From NCBI RefSeq assembly GCF_035582795.1, contig NW_027445436.1, positions 7,438,770-7,502,769 of the forward strand: a DNA stretch of 64,000 bases, read 5' to 3'. Below the pieces are notes generated by a model. It was not told where the DNA came from and did no database searches. It saw only the letters and a program-made list of their open reading frames with translations. This DNA is from Mycteria americana. Lineage: Eukaryota; Chordata; Aves; Ciconiiformes; Ciconiidae. Shown in pieces: positions 1 to 11,553 of the stretch (position 1 is its first letter; every line of letters starts with the position of its first letter). A program made the position numbers and the translations under genes.

Positions 1-2994
1 GTTTTTCAAAGAGGAGATATTCCTCTTGTCAGCTGATTGGCAAGATCTCACCTCTGTGCCTCTGAGCTAACCAGCTCCCTGATACTCAGGAAAACAGAGA
101 GGTGGGAGGTGATTCCCTACATCTTGGCTATGAGTAAGTTAAATTCCTACCAAGTTTCTGCAATGAGTCCAAAACTAGTACTTGGCAAAGGCAGCGCCTA
201 CTGTGGCTGCTTAGGACGTGTGTGTGCTGGCTGGCTGGCTAAATGGAAAGAGAAAGATTTTGCCTGTGCATCATCCTTTCCCTTAGGAGATGATAGGATC
301 TTTCTCTCTGTCTAGATGCTAATTTTCATGATACCTGTAGGAACTTAAATGCCTTGAGACTCGAACCTGTTGACCAATTTCAATTATATTTGACAGAAGG
401 GTATAAAAGTTCTTAGGAAAGGGCAACTAGACAGGATGACAGTTGTAAAATCTGGAATCCTAAAGAATGACACATTGCCTGTTGTAAGTACAAATTACTT
501 TTCAGGAGAAAACAATAATTAAAAAATGGCATAAATTGATAGATGGCAATAAATACTATGGTGAGTCTTTTCCTTTGGGAAATGAGGAATTGATGTGGCA
601 GCATGAGGAATTCTATAGCAACCAACTTTCCTTTCGTTTTGCTCCTAAGAAACAGATTATACTTCATTATGCAATTTCCAAACCAGCACAAGCACAACAA
701 ATTACTTTCAGTTAAAAATCTTTTCTCATTGGCAGACTTGAATCTAGGGAACTAAACTGATGAGCTTAATCATGATGGGTGTCCATCTATCCCCCATTTC
801 TGGGTCCTGAATAAACGGAATAACAAGGAATTCATACTCCCTTCTCTTTTCTCAGAGAGACTGAGAATGGGTTGTCAGCAGCAAGGGCTTCTATCAGAAG
901 GACCCAACCAGTCTTAAGCACCGAATATGAATTTTGACCCCAAGTTTTCACAGAACAGAGATGTAGGAAATTTGGAAAGTATTAATTTTACCATTTTGCT
1001 AATATCTGAAGTTTGTCTACATACTGCCACATTACCAGAGATGGAAGTGATAAAATAAGAAAGACATTATTTTTAATAAAAAAAAAAAAAGGGAGGGAAT
1101 AATGTCAGATTACCCTGGACCATGAAGCATTGGGAATCTTAAAAAGAACCTCTGTTGATTAGCAGTATATGAATCACTCATCTCAACTCAGGCACGTCAC
1201 TGCAAGAGGTTGATATGACTTCAGAGAAGTATCAAAAAGCAAGTTGTAGAGCAAATTTTCAGAAAACAAAAAAAAGGGGGAGCGCAGATAAAAGCAGACC
1301 AACAGCAATGGTAGCACATGTCACAAGGCATACCATGATAAGAAGTAATGGAAGTGCTTATTTGCAAAATCATCACAGGAACTGTTGTCTAATTGAGAAA
1401 ATTGTTGTCTAATTGTCGAATTGTAAAATTGAGAGTTATTGGATTAAGACTAGCAAAATTGTGGTAAAACTTAAAAAAAAAAAATAAAAAATTGAGGTAT
1501 ATCTGTAGAGCAGCTTTTCTGATGAATGACCTGATTTAGATAAATGGAACTTGAGGTTGCGATGAGTTAATTGTTATAGGAACAATAAGATAACAGCCTT
1601 TTGGTATTACACATTTCAAAAGCTGCAGGGCACCGTCCTTTCCCTAAAGATGAGCTGAAAAATCAGTCCAAGATACATGAGAATTTTTATCTGACTGTTT
1701 TCAAAGGGATTCATTCATCACAACTGCATTTCTTGCACCATATTTACCCCAGCTGGCATGCTGGAGTTTCTGTTTACTATATTCAGAAATGTCTTGTCTC
1801 ATAATCCTCCAATCCTTATGTATAATCCTGTGCTCAACTCAAATGTTTCTTGATTGTATTGGATGTTATCACATCCTATTGACTGTCTGTGTTTGCAGGT
1901 ATCTCCAGGGGATGTTCATCCTTTTGTAATTAACAGCTTATTTGATTCAATGGCTAACGGAGGTCAGGATGTGTGGGGTTTTTGTCATTTTGGTTCAGGT
2001 GGATTTTTCTTCCCTTTAATATGTCTCTTTTAATTACTTCTAGATATTAGTATGTATTAATAATTTTGTCATATTCATTTATATTTCTGGATGCTTGATT
2101 GACTTTACTTTCAGTTTTCATTGGTCTTGAGATATATTTTCCTCTTCACTTTGGAAGGGACATAAAAGTTTTAATGTTTTCTGGACATTCCTGATTTGCT
2201 AAGGAGTGCGCTTTCTATATTAAAATTTAATGCATGATCTTAACTAAGTTTCCAATGCTTTGAAAAACAACTGTGTTTTATTGTTATAGTTATCCTGAAG
2301 CAACTGATTGATTCGTTATGTTATGGTTATGTTAACTATACACATTCTGTTATGATTGTGAAAATAATATAGTTAACACCTCATAGGCCTTTGCAGGCCT
2401 CACTAATTAAGAAATATTTGCAGCTAATGGTCTCGGCAGTCAGCATGATTTAATAAACAAAGGAGTGAATTATTCATAAAAGGATGTACTGTCTAAAGCC
2501 CCTTTATCTGAAGAATTCCAATCACTGTTGTTATTTAAGATGTCCTGACAATTTTGGTGAAGAACAAATTGTATAACCTAAAGGTATATAAACTCTGTAA
2601 CTGCCTCATTTGGGCAGAGTTTATATCAGCAGAGTCTGTCACTCTGCATTCTCTCCTACAGCAATAAACTGCTTCTGTTCTGACCTGATTAAAATTTCAT
2701 TCTGCTTATTCTGCAACATCATGGTCTTCAAGTCTTACTTGGGCAAACTTCTCTTACAGCCATTTACAGAACTGGCTAATTGTCCCAGAAGGCTACATCT
2801 GTTTAGCTCAGAATAGCCAGGCCTATTTTTGGATGGAAATTCAAGCTCTACAAACAGTTAGTTATGCACTAGTTCATAACAGATCCTAAAACACCTTATG
2901 TTTTACCTGAAAAAAATAGAGGTACTCTTTATTTACTTTTGGGGTTTGAGTCTTCAGGAAATGCCATCTCATGCTGTTGAAAATAGCCAGGTGC
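1..2994. other. AT-rich DNA without a recognised gene
   Basis: No exon, domain or repeat family could be recognised on either strand. The short open frames have no family-like composition and no flanking splice or promoter logic. An A-run followed by a G-rich tract at about 1078-1097 and a TATA/AATAAA cluster near 2585-2668 could be the edges of an old, degraded LTR (listed separately). Confidence 0.5.
2583..2700 (+). promoter_or_regulatory. TATA-like box and poly(A) signal cluster, possible old LTR R/U5
   Basis: A TATATAAA element at 2585-2592 is followed about 70 bp later by AATAAA at 2663-2668 and a T-rich stretch. That spacing is typical of an LTR U3-R-U5 junction. A polypurine-like tract at 1078-1097 could be the matching upstream border, which would make a very long and degraded LTR. 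No terminal TG/CA pair or target duplication was established, so this is a weak call. Confidence 0.28.
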
Positions 2995-3577
2995 TGTGAG
3001 AGCCAGCTGGCAACTAAGCACCACACAGCCACTCACTCCCCCCCCCCGCACGGTGGGATGTGGGAGAGAATTGGAAGGGTAAAAGTGAGAAAGAAACTCG
3101 TGGTTGAGATAAAAACAATTTAATAATTAAGATATCTTTAAAAAAAATTGTAAGGGGAAAAAAAAAAACAAAGAGAGAGAAAAATAAAACCCAAGAAAAA
3201 CAAGAGATGCAAATGAAAACAATTGCTTACCACCAACCGACCGATGCCCAGCCAGTCCCCAAGCAGTGCCCCCCTCGCCAACCTACACCCCCCAGTTTTA
3301 TTGCTGAGCACGATGTCATATGGTACAGAATATCCCTTTGGCCAGTTGGGGTCAGCTGTCCCAGCTGTGTCCCCTCCCAACTTCTTGTGTACCTCCAACC
3401 TACTCGCTGGCAGTGCAGTGTGAGGAGCAGAAAAGGCCTTGATGCTGTGTAAGCATTGCTCATCAATAACTAAAACATCAGTGTGTTATCAACACTGTTT
3501 TCAGCACAAATCCAAAACATAGCCCCATACAAGGTACTATGAAGAAATTTAACTCTATCCCAGCCAAAACCAGTACA
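2995..3577 (-). repeat. ERVL-type LTR A (3' LTR of the outer provirus)
   Basis: Read on the minus strand it begins TGTACTGG and ends near ...CCAGCTGG...CTCACA, matching the complete solo LTR at 52262-52840 and LTR C at 10969-11553. A purine-rich tract (AAGGGGTGGAGAA on the minus strand, about 3578-3595) precedes it, as expected for a 3' LTR. LTR A and LTR C share the C-run, the ACGGTGGGATGTGGGAGAG block and the A-rich stretch, and differ from LTR B. This pairs A and C as the two ends of one provirus. The U5 end at 2995 is slightly truncated and no target duplication was found. Confidence 0.85.
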
Positions 3578-4752
3578 TTCTCCACCCCTTAATCCACCCC
3601 ATTTACGCCATTCTCAGGTCCCACACTATCGCAATACATCCTCATTAACAGCCCCCCTCCCACAAATATCTGTAAAATGTCCATAAATGTCCATTGAGTT
3701 CATTTGGTCTATGACTTTGGGCTTCATCTGTTATGATATTCACTCAGGACAGGAGAGGTGGTGTGTTACGCGGAGTTTCTGGGCACCAAAACCAGCTCAG
3801 GTCAGGTCACTGCTGCACTTGCACTGCTTCTTGTGAGGTTCATCCTTCATTGGTTCTGGTGGTTTCTGCTGTAGTATTTCCAATAACATTGCAACTCAAA
3901 TCATGGGTTACAACAATTTAAAGGTATATCCATAAGAGTCTCCACCCCTGGTCCCTTTGCACTAGGCCATAAGGTTCAAAATTGCAATTAATTTCTTCCC
4001 TTGCCTCTAGCCTGGTTATAATATGCTGTACATATGGCAGCCACAGCAGTGGTGTGGTTATTTTCACCCAGCAAAGGTTGGTTTCACCCAAAGCACAGGT
4101 TATTTTCACCCAGGATTAAAATACCTTCAGGTACATACTGGACTTCCTCATCCTCCAGCATTACCCACCAAGTACACCCAGGTCCTTGAGCAAAAGCAAT
4201 CCCACGATTGGGTTTGCCCTTTCCTGAGGAAGGAATAACCCAGACTGGTTTTCCCAGCCAGTTCCTTATATGTACTACAGGGACCTTATCTCCTTCCATA
4301 GTGCACAGGGGTTTTGACTGGGCAGGGCCAGCTCGATCGACAGATCCCCTAGTGTTGACTAACCAGGTGGCCTTTGCTAAATGTGTATCCAAATGTTTGA
4401 ACATCCCAGCATCCATGGCTCACAGTGTAGTCTTTAACAGTCCATTGTATCGTTCGATTTTCCCAGAGGCTGGTGCATGATAGGGGATGTGATATACCCA
4501 CTCAATGCCATGCTCTTTGGCCCAGGTGTCTATGAGGTTGTTTTGAAAATGAGTCCCGTTGTCTGACTCAATTCTTTCTGGGGTGTCATGTTGCCATAGG
4601 ACTTGCTTTTCAAGGCCCAGGATAGTGTTCCGGGTGGTGGCATAGGGTACAGGATATATTTCCAGCCATCCAGTGGTTGCTTCCACCATTGTAAGCACAT
4701 GGCGCTTGCCTTGGCAGGTTTGTGGGAGTGTGATAGAATCGATCTGCCGGGC
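3578..4752 (-). pseudogene. ERVL integrase C-terminal fragment plus 3' noncoding region (outer provirus)
   Basis: Two minus-strand blocks in one frame (4752-4420 and 4419-4084) encode the catalytic core and C-terminus of a retroviral integrase. The DNGTHF motif carries the second catalytic Asp and SGKIERYN carries the catalytic Glu. An in-frame TGA at 4420-4422 separates the blocks. The fragment stops abruptly at LTR B (4753), at the point corresponding to about 6451 in the second copy. The first catalytic Asp lies at or beyond the break. The remaining 3578-4083 is 3' noncoding sequence ending in the polypurine tract beside LTR A. Clearly defective. Confidence 0.85.
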
Positions 4753-5369
4753 TGTGGTGGTTTAGCCCCAGCCGGCAGCTAAGCACCACGCAGCCGCTCG
4801 CTCACTTCCCCCCCCCGGTGGGACGGGGGAGAGAATCGGAAGAGCAAAAGTAAGAAAACTCGTGGGCTGAGATAAGAACAGTTTAATAATTGGAACAAAA
4901 TAATAGTAATAATAATAATGAATTATAATGAGAAGGAAAACAACGAGAGAGAGAGAGAGAGAGGAACAAAACCCAAGGGAGGGGAAAAAGGGGAAAAAAA
5001 AAATAATAATAATAATAAAAAAATGATACAACCGCTCACCACCCGCTGACCGACGCCCAGCCAGTCCCCAAGCAGTGATCGCTACCCCCCAGCCAACTCA
5101 CCCAGTTTATATACTGGGCATGACATCATATGGTATGGAATAGCCCTTTGGTCAGTTTGGATCAACTATCCTGGCTGTGCCCCCTCCCATTTCTTGGGCA
5201 CCTGGCAGAGCAGGGGAAGCTGAAAAAATCCTTGACTGGTGTAAACACCGCTTAGCAACAGCCAAAACATCAGTGTGTTATCAATATTATTCTCATATTA
5301 AATCCAAAACACAGCACTATGCCAGCTACTAGGAAGAAAATTAACTCTATCCCAGCCGAAACAAGGACA
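4753..5369 (-). repeat. ERVL-type LTR B (3' LTR of the nested provirus)
   Basis: A 617-bp minus-strand LTR with TGTCCTTG... to ...CCACCACA termini. It belongs to a different subfamily from LTRs A and C: it has the AATAATAATAAT-rich stretch and the GAATCGGAAGAGCAAAAG block shared with LTR D (60531-61109) and LTR N (54776-55142). A polypurine tract lies next to it at about 5370-5390 (minus-strand AAGGGGTGGATAC). It lies directly inside integrase sequence of the outer provirus, so it marks a nested insertion of one ERVL into another. Confidence 0.88.
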
Positions 5370-5855
5370 GTATCCACCCCTTATTCTATACCATTTATGT
5401 CATGCCCAGGTTCTACCCTTTCTAATACAATTAATCACCACCACTTTTCCTGTCTCTTGATATATATATATATATATATATGTACACACAGCTACCATTC
5501 CCTTGGTCTATGGGCCACTCTTCTAAAATGTTTAAGTTCATTTAGTCCATGACTTTGGGCTCCATCTGTCATAATAGTCCTTCAGGGCAGAAGAGATGGT
5601 CTCTGGTGTTGGATTGTTGCATGCTGAAGCCAGTTCTGGTTCCATCACCACTGCACTTTGCTTGGTTTGCATCGAAGTTCATTCTTCATTAATCTGGGTG
5701 ATCTTTATTGAAATACCATTGATATGGTGTATAGTAACCATAAAAGTGATTACACACAGTATTATATAGCAGTTAACATCATACCATTTAGTTCATTGGC
5801 TATTCTCACCCAAAATCAAATCCCCTTGAGGTACACATCGGACTTCCCCATCCTT
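5370..5855 (-). other. ERVL 3' noncoding region of nested provirus, with (TA)n
   Basis: This stretch lies between the integrase stop and LTR B. It carries the polypurine tract at its LTR edge and a (TA)n microsatellite at about 5459-5481. It resembles 3578-4083 in order and wording (for example the CATGACTTTGGGCTCCATCTG block), confirming the duplication of the 3' end of the element. No coding potential was seen. Confidence 0.7.
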
Positions 5856-6605
5856 TCACATTACCCACCAAGTGCACCCGGGTCCTTGAGCAAAAGCAAT
5901 CCCATGAATGGGCTTGCCTTTGCCTGAGGCAGGAGTAACCCAGACTGTCTTCCCCAGCATGTTTTTTAGGTGCACTACAGGGACCTTATCCCCTTCTACA
6001 GTGCGTAAAAGTTTTGATTGGGCAGGGCCAGCTCGACTGACAGATCCCCTAGTGTTGACTAACCAGGTGGCCTTTGCTAAATGTGTATCCCAATGTTTGA
6101 ATGTCCCACCACCCATTGCTCTCAGTGTAGTCTTTAACAGTCCATTGTATCGTTCAATTTTCCCAGAGGCTGGTGCATGATAGGGGATGTGATATACCCA
6201 CTCAATGCCATGCTCTTTGGCCCAGGTGTCTATGAGGTTTTTTCGAAAATGAGTCCCGTTGTCTGACTCAATTCTCTCTGGGGTGCCATGTCGCCACAGG
6301 ACTTGCTTTTCAAGGCCCAGGATAGTGTTCCGGTCAGTGGCATGGGGCACAGGGTATGTTTCCAGCCATCCGGTCGTTGTTTCCACCATTGTAAGCACAT
6401 AGTGCTTGCCTTGGCGGGTTTGTGGGAGCGTGATAGAATCGATCTGCCAGGCCTCCCCATATTTATATTTCAGCCATCACCCTCCATACCACAGAGGCTT
6501 TAACCGCTTGGCTTGTTTAATTGCAGCGCATGTTTCACATTCATGGATAACCTGTGCAATAGTGTCCATGGTTAAGTCCACCCCTCGATCACGAGCCCAT
6601 CTCTA
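5856..6605 (-). pseudogene. ERVL integrase (nested/chimeric provirus), broken
   Basis: Integrase continues in the same frame as the RNase H block upstream (6603-7559). Visible parts are the CETC half of the HHCC zinc site, the WQIDS first catalytic Asp, DNGTHF with the second, and SGKIERYN with the Glu. Lesions: TAG at 6603-6605 where ERVL-2 has a Tyr codon, and TGA at 6477-6479 where ERVL-2 has Arg. Unlike the other two integrase copies in the window it keeps an Arg codon at the position homologous to 4420-4422. The block from 6398 down to 5856 is open. In a live element this enzyme would insert viral DNA into host DNA; here it cannot be made whole. Confidence 0.85.
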
Positions 6606-7559
6606 TGTTGCATCTCTTCCTTGATGGCCTGAGGTGTCATGGGCCCACTGAGCTATAAATAATTCACCCTTATGTTGCCAGTCCAGATCCACCTGAGCCA
6701 CTTCAATCTGAGCAGCCTGATCCACCTGCTGGTTGTTTTGATGTTCCTCAGTGGCCTCACTCTTGGGTACTTGAGCATCTACATCATGTACTTTTACAAC
6801 CAGGTTCTCTACTTGGGCAGCAATATCTTGCCACAATGCTGCAGCCCAGATGGGTTTGCCTCTGTGCTGCCAATTGTTCTGCTTCCATTGCTGTAACCAC
6901 CCCCACAGGGCATTTGCCACCATCCATGAGTCAGTATAGAGATAGAGCACTGGCCACTTTTCTCGTTCAGCAATGTCTAAAGCCAGCTGGATATCTTTCG
7001 CTTTTGCAAACTGACTCAATTCACCTTCTCCTTCAGCAGTTTCTACCACTTTTTTTGTAGGACTCCACACAGCAGCTTTCCACTTTCGATGTTTTCCCAC
7101 AATACAGGGCATATTGCCTTTCATTTTCTGGTTGGTATTGTACAGTGGGGCCTCCTCAGCACGCGTCACCTCCTCCTCTGGTGATATTCCAAAATCTTTG
7201 CCTTCTGGCCAGTCCATAATAACTTCCAAGATTCCTGGGCAATTGGGGTTTCCTATTCGAGCCCGTTGTGTGATCAGTGTGACCCACTTACTCCACGTAG
7301 CATCAGTTGCATGATGTGTAGAGGGGACCCTCCCTTTGAACATCCAGCCCAGCACCAGCAGTATGGGGTGCCAGGAGGAGCTGTGCTTCAGTACCAACCA
7401 CTTCCAAAGCAGCTCGAACCCCTTCATATGCTGCCAATATCTCTTTTTCAGTTGGAGTATAGCGGGCCTCAGATCCTCTGTATCCCCGACTCCAAAACCC
7501 CAGGGGTCGACCTCGAGTCTCCCCTGGTGCTTTCTGCCAGAGGGTCCAGGTAGGGCCAT
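6603..7559 (-). pseudogene. ERVL RNase H and integrase zinc-binding N-terminus
   Basis: The 318-codon frame carries RNase H features (LYTDSWMVANAL, with a catalytic-type Asp, and the QLALDIAE helix), followed by a linker rich in Gln and Asn. It then carries HDTSGHQG, part of the integrase HHCC zinc site. Its first 80 or so codons read the end of reverse transcriptase out of frame: the RT block (7303-8583) lies in another frame, so a frameshift lies between about 7303 and 7559. It ends at a TAG that interrupts the integrase. Confidence 0.82.
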
Positions 7560-8583
7560 TCTCCCCGGCTGCGGTGTAGAGCATGTTTTTCACATCTTCT
7601 CTTGTCTGGACTGGCCCAAGTGCTACTGCATGAACTATCTCCTGTTTAATTTGTTCAAAGGCTTGTCGTTGCTCAGGGCCCCATTTGAAATTGTTCTTCT
7701 TCTGGGTCACTTGATAGAGAGGGCTTACGATCAGACTGTAATTTGGAATATGCATTCTCCAAAAACCCACAATGCCTAAGAAAGCTTGTGTTTCGTTTTT
7801 GCTAGTTGGTGGAGACATGGCTGTTATTTTGTTAATCACATCCATTGGGATCTGACGACGTCCATCTTGCCATTTTATTCCTAAAATCTGGATCTCCTGT
7901 GCAGGTCCCTTGACCTTACTTTCTTTTATGGCAAAACCAGCTTGCAAAAGAATCTGGATTATTCTTCTCCCTTTCTCAAACATTTCCTCCGCTGTATTGC
8001 CCCATACAGTGATGTCATCAATATATTCCAGGTGTTCAGGAGTTTCACCCTGTTCCAGTGCAGTCTGGATCAGTCCATGGCAAATGGTAGGACTGTGTTT
8101 CCACCCCTGGGGCAGTCGATTCCAGGTGTACTGGATACCCCTCCAAGTGAAAACAAACTGCGGCCTATATTCTGCTGCCAAAGGGATTGAGAACAATGCA
8201 TTAGCGATATCAATTGTTGCATACCATTTAGCTGCCTTTGACTCCAGTTCGTACTGTAGTTCCAGCATGTCTGGTATGGCAGCACTCAGCGGTGGCGTGA
8301 CTTCATTCAGGCCATGATAGTCCACTGTTAGCCTCCATTCTCCATTAGACTTTTGCACTGGCCATATGGGACTATTAAAGGGTGAATGAGTCTTGCTGAT
8401 CACTCCTTGACTCTCCAGTTGACGAATCAGCTCATGGATGGGAACCAGGGAGTCTCGATTGGTGTGCACTGTCATGGTAGCAATTGGCACCTGCTGTTCT
8501 TTAACCCGCAGCAACCCCACAACAGAAGGATCCTCTGAGAGACAAGCTAGACAGCTGATTAATGTTCTCCGTACTCCAGGCAA
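7303..8583 (-). pseudogene. ERVL reverse transcriptase, core intact
   Basis: A 426-codon minus-strand frame with the RT fingers-palm-thumb order: SPIWPVQKSNGEWRLTVDY, LPQGWKHSPTICHGL, and the catalytic YIDD box encoded at 8014-8025 (about residue 184-187). The IQILGIKWQDG and FLGIVGFWR segments lead to the connection region. It is frameshifted against the protease block (8501-8833) upstream and the RNase H block downstream, so the polyprotein is broken although the RT core is open and keeps both catalytic aspartates. Compare ERVL-2, whose box reads YIHD. Confidence 0.88.
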
Positions 8584-8858
8584 CTATACCAAAAGCCCAC
8601 CGGTACCCTTTTGGGTCCTTGAAATACCCTCTCCTGAGGTAGTCCATGCCAAAGATACATGGAGTCTCTGGGCCAGTCACAATAGGATGCTTTTGCCACT
8701 CATTCCCAGTTAGGCTTACCTCAGCCTCCAACACAGACAGTTCTTGGGATCCTTCCATCGCTCCAGAAATACGGATGGATTCTGCCCCTTTGTAATCTGA
8801 TGGTTTTAGAGTACACTGTGCACCGGTGTCCACTAGAGCTTAGACTCCCCTGGGGCTG
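8501..8858 (-). pseudogene. ERVL aspartic protease, broken
   Basis: The retroviral protease signature DTGAQCTL lies at the start of a minus-strand frame ending at 8501. The same frame upstream contains a TAA at 8840-8842, two codons before LVDTGA, where ERVL-2 has a Lys codon. The substrate-side motif (CIFGMDYLRRGYF) is present. The frame does not join directly to RT (offset of one base against 7303-8583). The role in a functional element is processing of Gag-Pol. Confidence 0.8.
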
Positions 8859-10299
8859 ATGTGCCAGGCCATCAAATCCACACAGTCCAGTAAACCCAGT
8901 TGTCCCTTTCCTCTGCCTGGCCAAAGGCAGGGCCCCTCTAGTCCTGGTAGGAGTATTCATTACTTGATTTTTGTAACTGCAAACCAGAAGTCCCTTCATC
9001 AGGGTCAAAAATACGATCTGCCCTTCTACTCTGCCCAACAGACACGGAAGCAGTCATTTTCCTGGATGGATGCCTTTTGGCTGTTTTTTTTTCTTGCAGT
9101 TCCTGTACCCGAGCTTCTAGTCTCCAGGTAGGTTCACCATCCCACTTCCTCATGTCCTCCCCCTGGTCACACAGATAGAACCACAGGGTTGCACATGGTG
9201 TGCGCCACCAGTACCCTCTCCCTTGAACAGGAAAAGGCTGACTCTTAATAGCTGAGATGTTGGTTGGTATGAGTGAGGAAGACATATCCTTCTTGGATTG
9301 CTGGGACAATTGTTGGGACAGTTTCTCCACAGCCAAGACACAGGTCCGTAGGGAGGAAGCGAGATTCTCTTTGTATTCTCAGAGCTGGCTGGCCAATCCA
9401 TCCATAGTTGGTGCCTCCGTGTCTGTCCAGCTCATTATCACCAGGGTGTTGGCGTATGACGTTGGTGCATTTCGTATAAACTTTCGTCACATGGACTGTG
9501 TGCACCGGATTTCATCCGGGTCTTTGGATACCTGGTCGTCATCCAGGTTGCTATAGATCACCTCCACCTTGGCTAATTCCCTCAGATACTGGATACCTCC
9601 CTCAATGGTGGTCCACTTGCTTTGGGAATTTGCAAGTTCTTCCTTGAAGGGATACCTGTCCTTCACACTTGACAGGAGTCGCCTCCAAAGACTGAGGACT
9701 CCTGCCCTTTTTCCAATCCCTTTGTCAATGGCCTTATCCCTGGCAAGGGATCCCAGCTGCCTGGCTTCCTTACCCTCTAATTCCTGACTATTGGCCCCAA
9801 TATCCCAGCATCGGAGTAACCAGCTGAGAATTTGCTCGCCTGGTTGACGGCTAAAATATTTTCGCATATCTCGCAGCTTGCTCAGGGATAGGGATCGGGT
9901 GGTTTCTGTCTCATTTATGATTTTGGTCTCTTCCTCCTCCTGTTCTTGTGACTGCTCTGCTGCAGAACAGGCTGCCTCTTCTGATTCTCTCTCCTGCTCC
10001 CTCTTAGGAGAAGCTTCTTCATCCCTTACTAAAGGAGTTGACTTCCGCTTCGATTGTTTCTTTTTAATTATAGGGGCCACTGATATAGTTGAGGGCTGGG
10101 TCTCTGGTTTAGCCATAGCGTCTGTTGGTATGTTTTCAGATCCAGAGACCCTCTCTTCTCCTTGAGGGTGCTGCATAATATTGAGCAGCGTTTCGTAGGT
10201 GCTGGCCAGGCCCCAGCCCAGTGCGATAAGTTGTGCCTCTTTGGAATAGCCAGGGCATCTTTTTTTCAAACATTCTATCACTTCATCAGGATCCTGCAC
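8859..10299 (-). pseudogene. ERVL gag, central and C-terminal parts
   Basis: Two main blocks: 10299-9487 (270 codons) and 9336-8938 (132 codons), in different frames. The first has a charged, Glu/Lys-rich linker with a basic KKKQSKRK segment, then an Arg/Leu-rich helical part (LSLSKLRDMRKYFSRQPGEQILSWLLRCWD) that I take as capsid-like because it is conserved in ERVL-2 (59233-58853). The second block has an HxxxC-type stretch but no clear CCHC knuckle. In ERVL-2 the equivalent of the first block is fused in frame to the membrane domain; here a frameshift at about 10286-10299 separates them. Confidence 0.72.
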
Positions 10300-10867
10300 T
10301 TGTTCGGAAGTGAAGTTCCCAGACCATCGGAGGTGAGAAGATTTCTAGATACCTGCCCATATTCTCCCACATGCCTTGCCACCCATGACCACACTGCCGC
10401 GGGGCCTGGGTCATATTCTTAAATTGCTTGTTAACCTTAGAAAAAGCCGAAACAATATTCCTAACAAATACCAATAGAAGTATTTTGATTACCCAAGGAT
10501 GTTCAAGATACTGAAAAGTTATTGTAACGTGGGAGAAAACATCACAGAAGAAAGTGGTGAAGGTGCCATTCTTTATTTCCTCCACAAAATCCTTCCTCTC
10601 AGAGGAAGAAGTATAATTGTTAATTGTCTCCATGAGATGGTACCCAAAGTACAGTAATGGCTTCAGTACAGAGCCCAAATACCAGATTAAGCTCAAGGCC
10701 AGTGTTTTAACAATAAATCTCCCAGGCATAACATCACTAAGTGCTACAAAGCACAGCAAACTGCAAAAGCCAAAACCAGTCTTTAACATGTACAGCAAAA
10801 AAGGGAGCATGGCATAGGTCAGATAAACTAATATTGAGAACAGATAAATCAATATCATGACCAGCAA
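10286..10867 (-). pseudogene. ERVL Gag N-terminal membrane domain (193 codons)
   Basis: The frame begins almost immediately with hydrophobic segments: roughly residues 2-28, 33-45, 50-75 and 124-142. Between the third and fourth lies a hydrophilic loop with NYTS and NGTF sequons. ERVL-2 has the same arrangement (60435-59533), where the frame runs on into Gag. I infer that this is the N-terminal part of Gag, cut from the rest here by a frameshift with a 14-nt overlap. A multi-pass N-terminus would put Gag on an internal membrane; that role is inference. I do not know a named domain for it. Confidence 0.6.
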
Positions 10868-10940
10868 CTGTTAACAGATATAATAATTATAAATTCCTTC
10901 TGATATGCTCTGGCTAATCTGTTATTATCTCAAACCCTTT

Positions 10941-10960
10941 GAGCCCCACATTGGGTGCCA
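10941..10960 (-). other. Primer-binding site, tRNA-Lys(1,2)-like
   Basis: The plus-strand text GAGCCCCACATTGGGTGCCA resembles the 3' end of tRNA-Lys(CUU), recalled as GAGCCCCACGTTGGGCGCCA, with two mismatches. It lies 8 nt from LTR C, the expected position for first-strand priming. The same site with one mismatch is at 60503-60522, and a further variant is at 48958-48977. Confidence 0.75.
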
Positions 10961-10968
10961 AAAAGGAC

Positions 10969-11553
10969 TGTTGTGGTTTAACCCCAGCCGGCAACTAAGC
11001 ACCACACAGCCACTCACTCCCCCCCCCCGCACGGTGGGATGTGGGAGAGAATTGGAAGGGTAAACATGAGAAAGAAACTCATGGATTGACATAAAAACAG
11101 TTTCATAATTAAAAAGATTTAAAAAAAAAAATTGTAAGAAAAAAATAATGGAGAAGAAAATAAAACCCAAGAATGACAAATGATGCAAATGAAAACAATT
11201 GCTCACTACCAACCGACCGATGCCCAGCCAGTCCCCGAGCAGCAGCCCCCCCCCACCAACCTTCCCCCCAGTTTTATTGCTGAGCATGATGTCATATGGT
11301 ATAGAATATCCCTTTGGTCAGTTTGGGTCAGCTGTCCCAGCTGTGTCCCCTCCCAACTTTTTGTGTACCTCCAACCTACTTGCTGGCAGGGCAGTGTAGG
11401 AGCAGAAAAGACCTTGATGCTGTGTAAGCACTGCTCAGCAATAACTAAAACATCAGTGTGTTATCAACACTGTTTTCAGCACAAATCCAAACACATAGCA
11501 CCATACTAGCTACTATGAAGAAATTTAACTCTATCCCAGCCAAAACCAGTACA
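10969..11553 (-). repeat. ERVL-type LTR C (5' LTR of the outer provirus)
   Basis: A 585-bp minus-strand LTR with TGTACTGG... to ...CCACAACA termini, closely matching LTR A along its length. It lies 8 nt upstream (minus sense) of the primer site, so it is the 5' LTR. The flank beyond 11553 (AGAAG) does not repeat at LTR A (GGTGC), so no target duplication was recognised. Confidence 0.88.

Noticed and set aside
37..315. 92-codon plus-strand frame near the window start
   Set aside because: No recognisable domain, no splice or promoter logic, and a composition like the surrounding noncoding DNA.
3207..3452. Plus-strand frames over LTR A (and similar ones at 11180-11509 and 60702-60974)
   Set aside because: They are antisense readings of ERVL-type LTRs.
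5459..5481. (TA)n as an origin or promoter
   Set aside because: A plain microsatellite in ERVL 3' noncoding DNA.
10941..10960. tRNA gene
   Set aside because: Only the 3' end of tRNA-Lys is represented, next to an LTR, so it is a primer-binding site; the same applies at 34055, 48958 and 60503.
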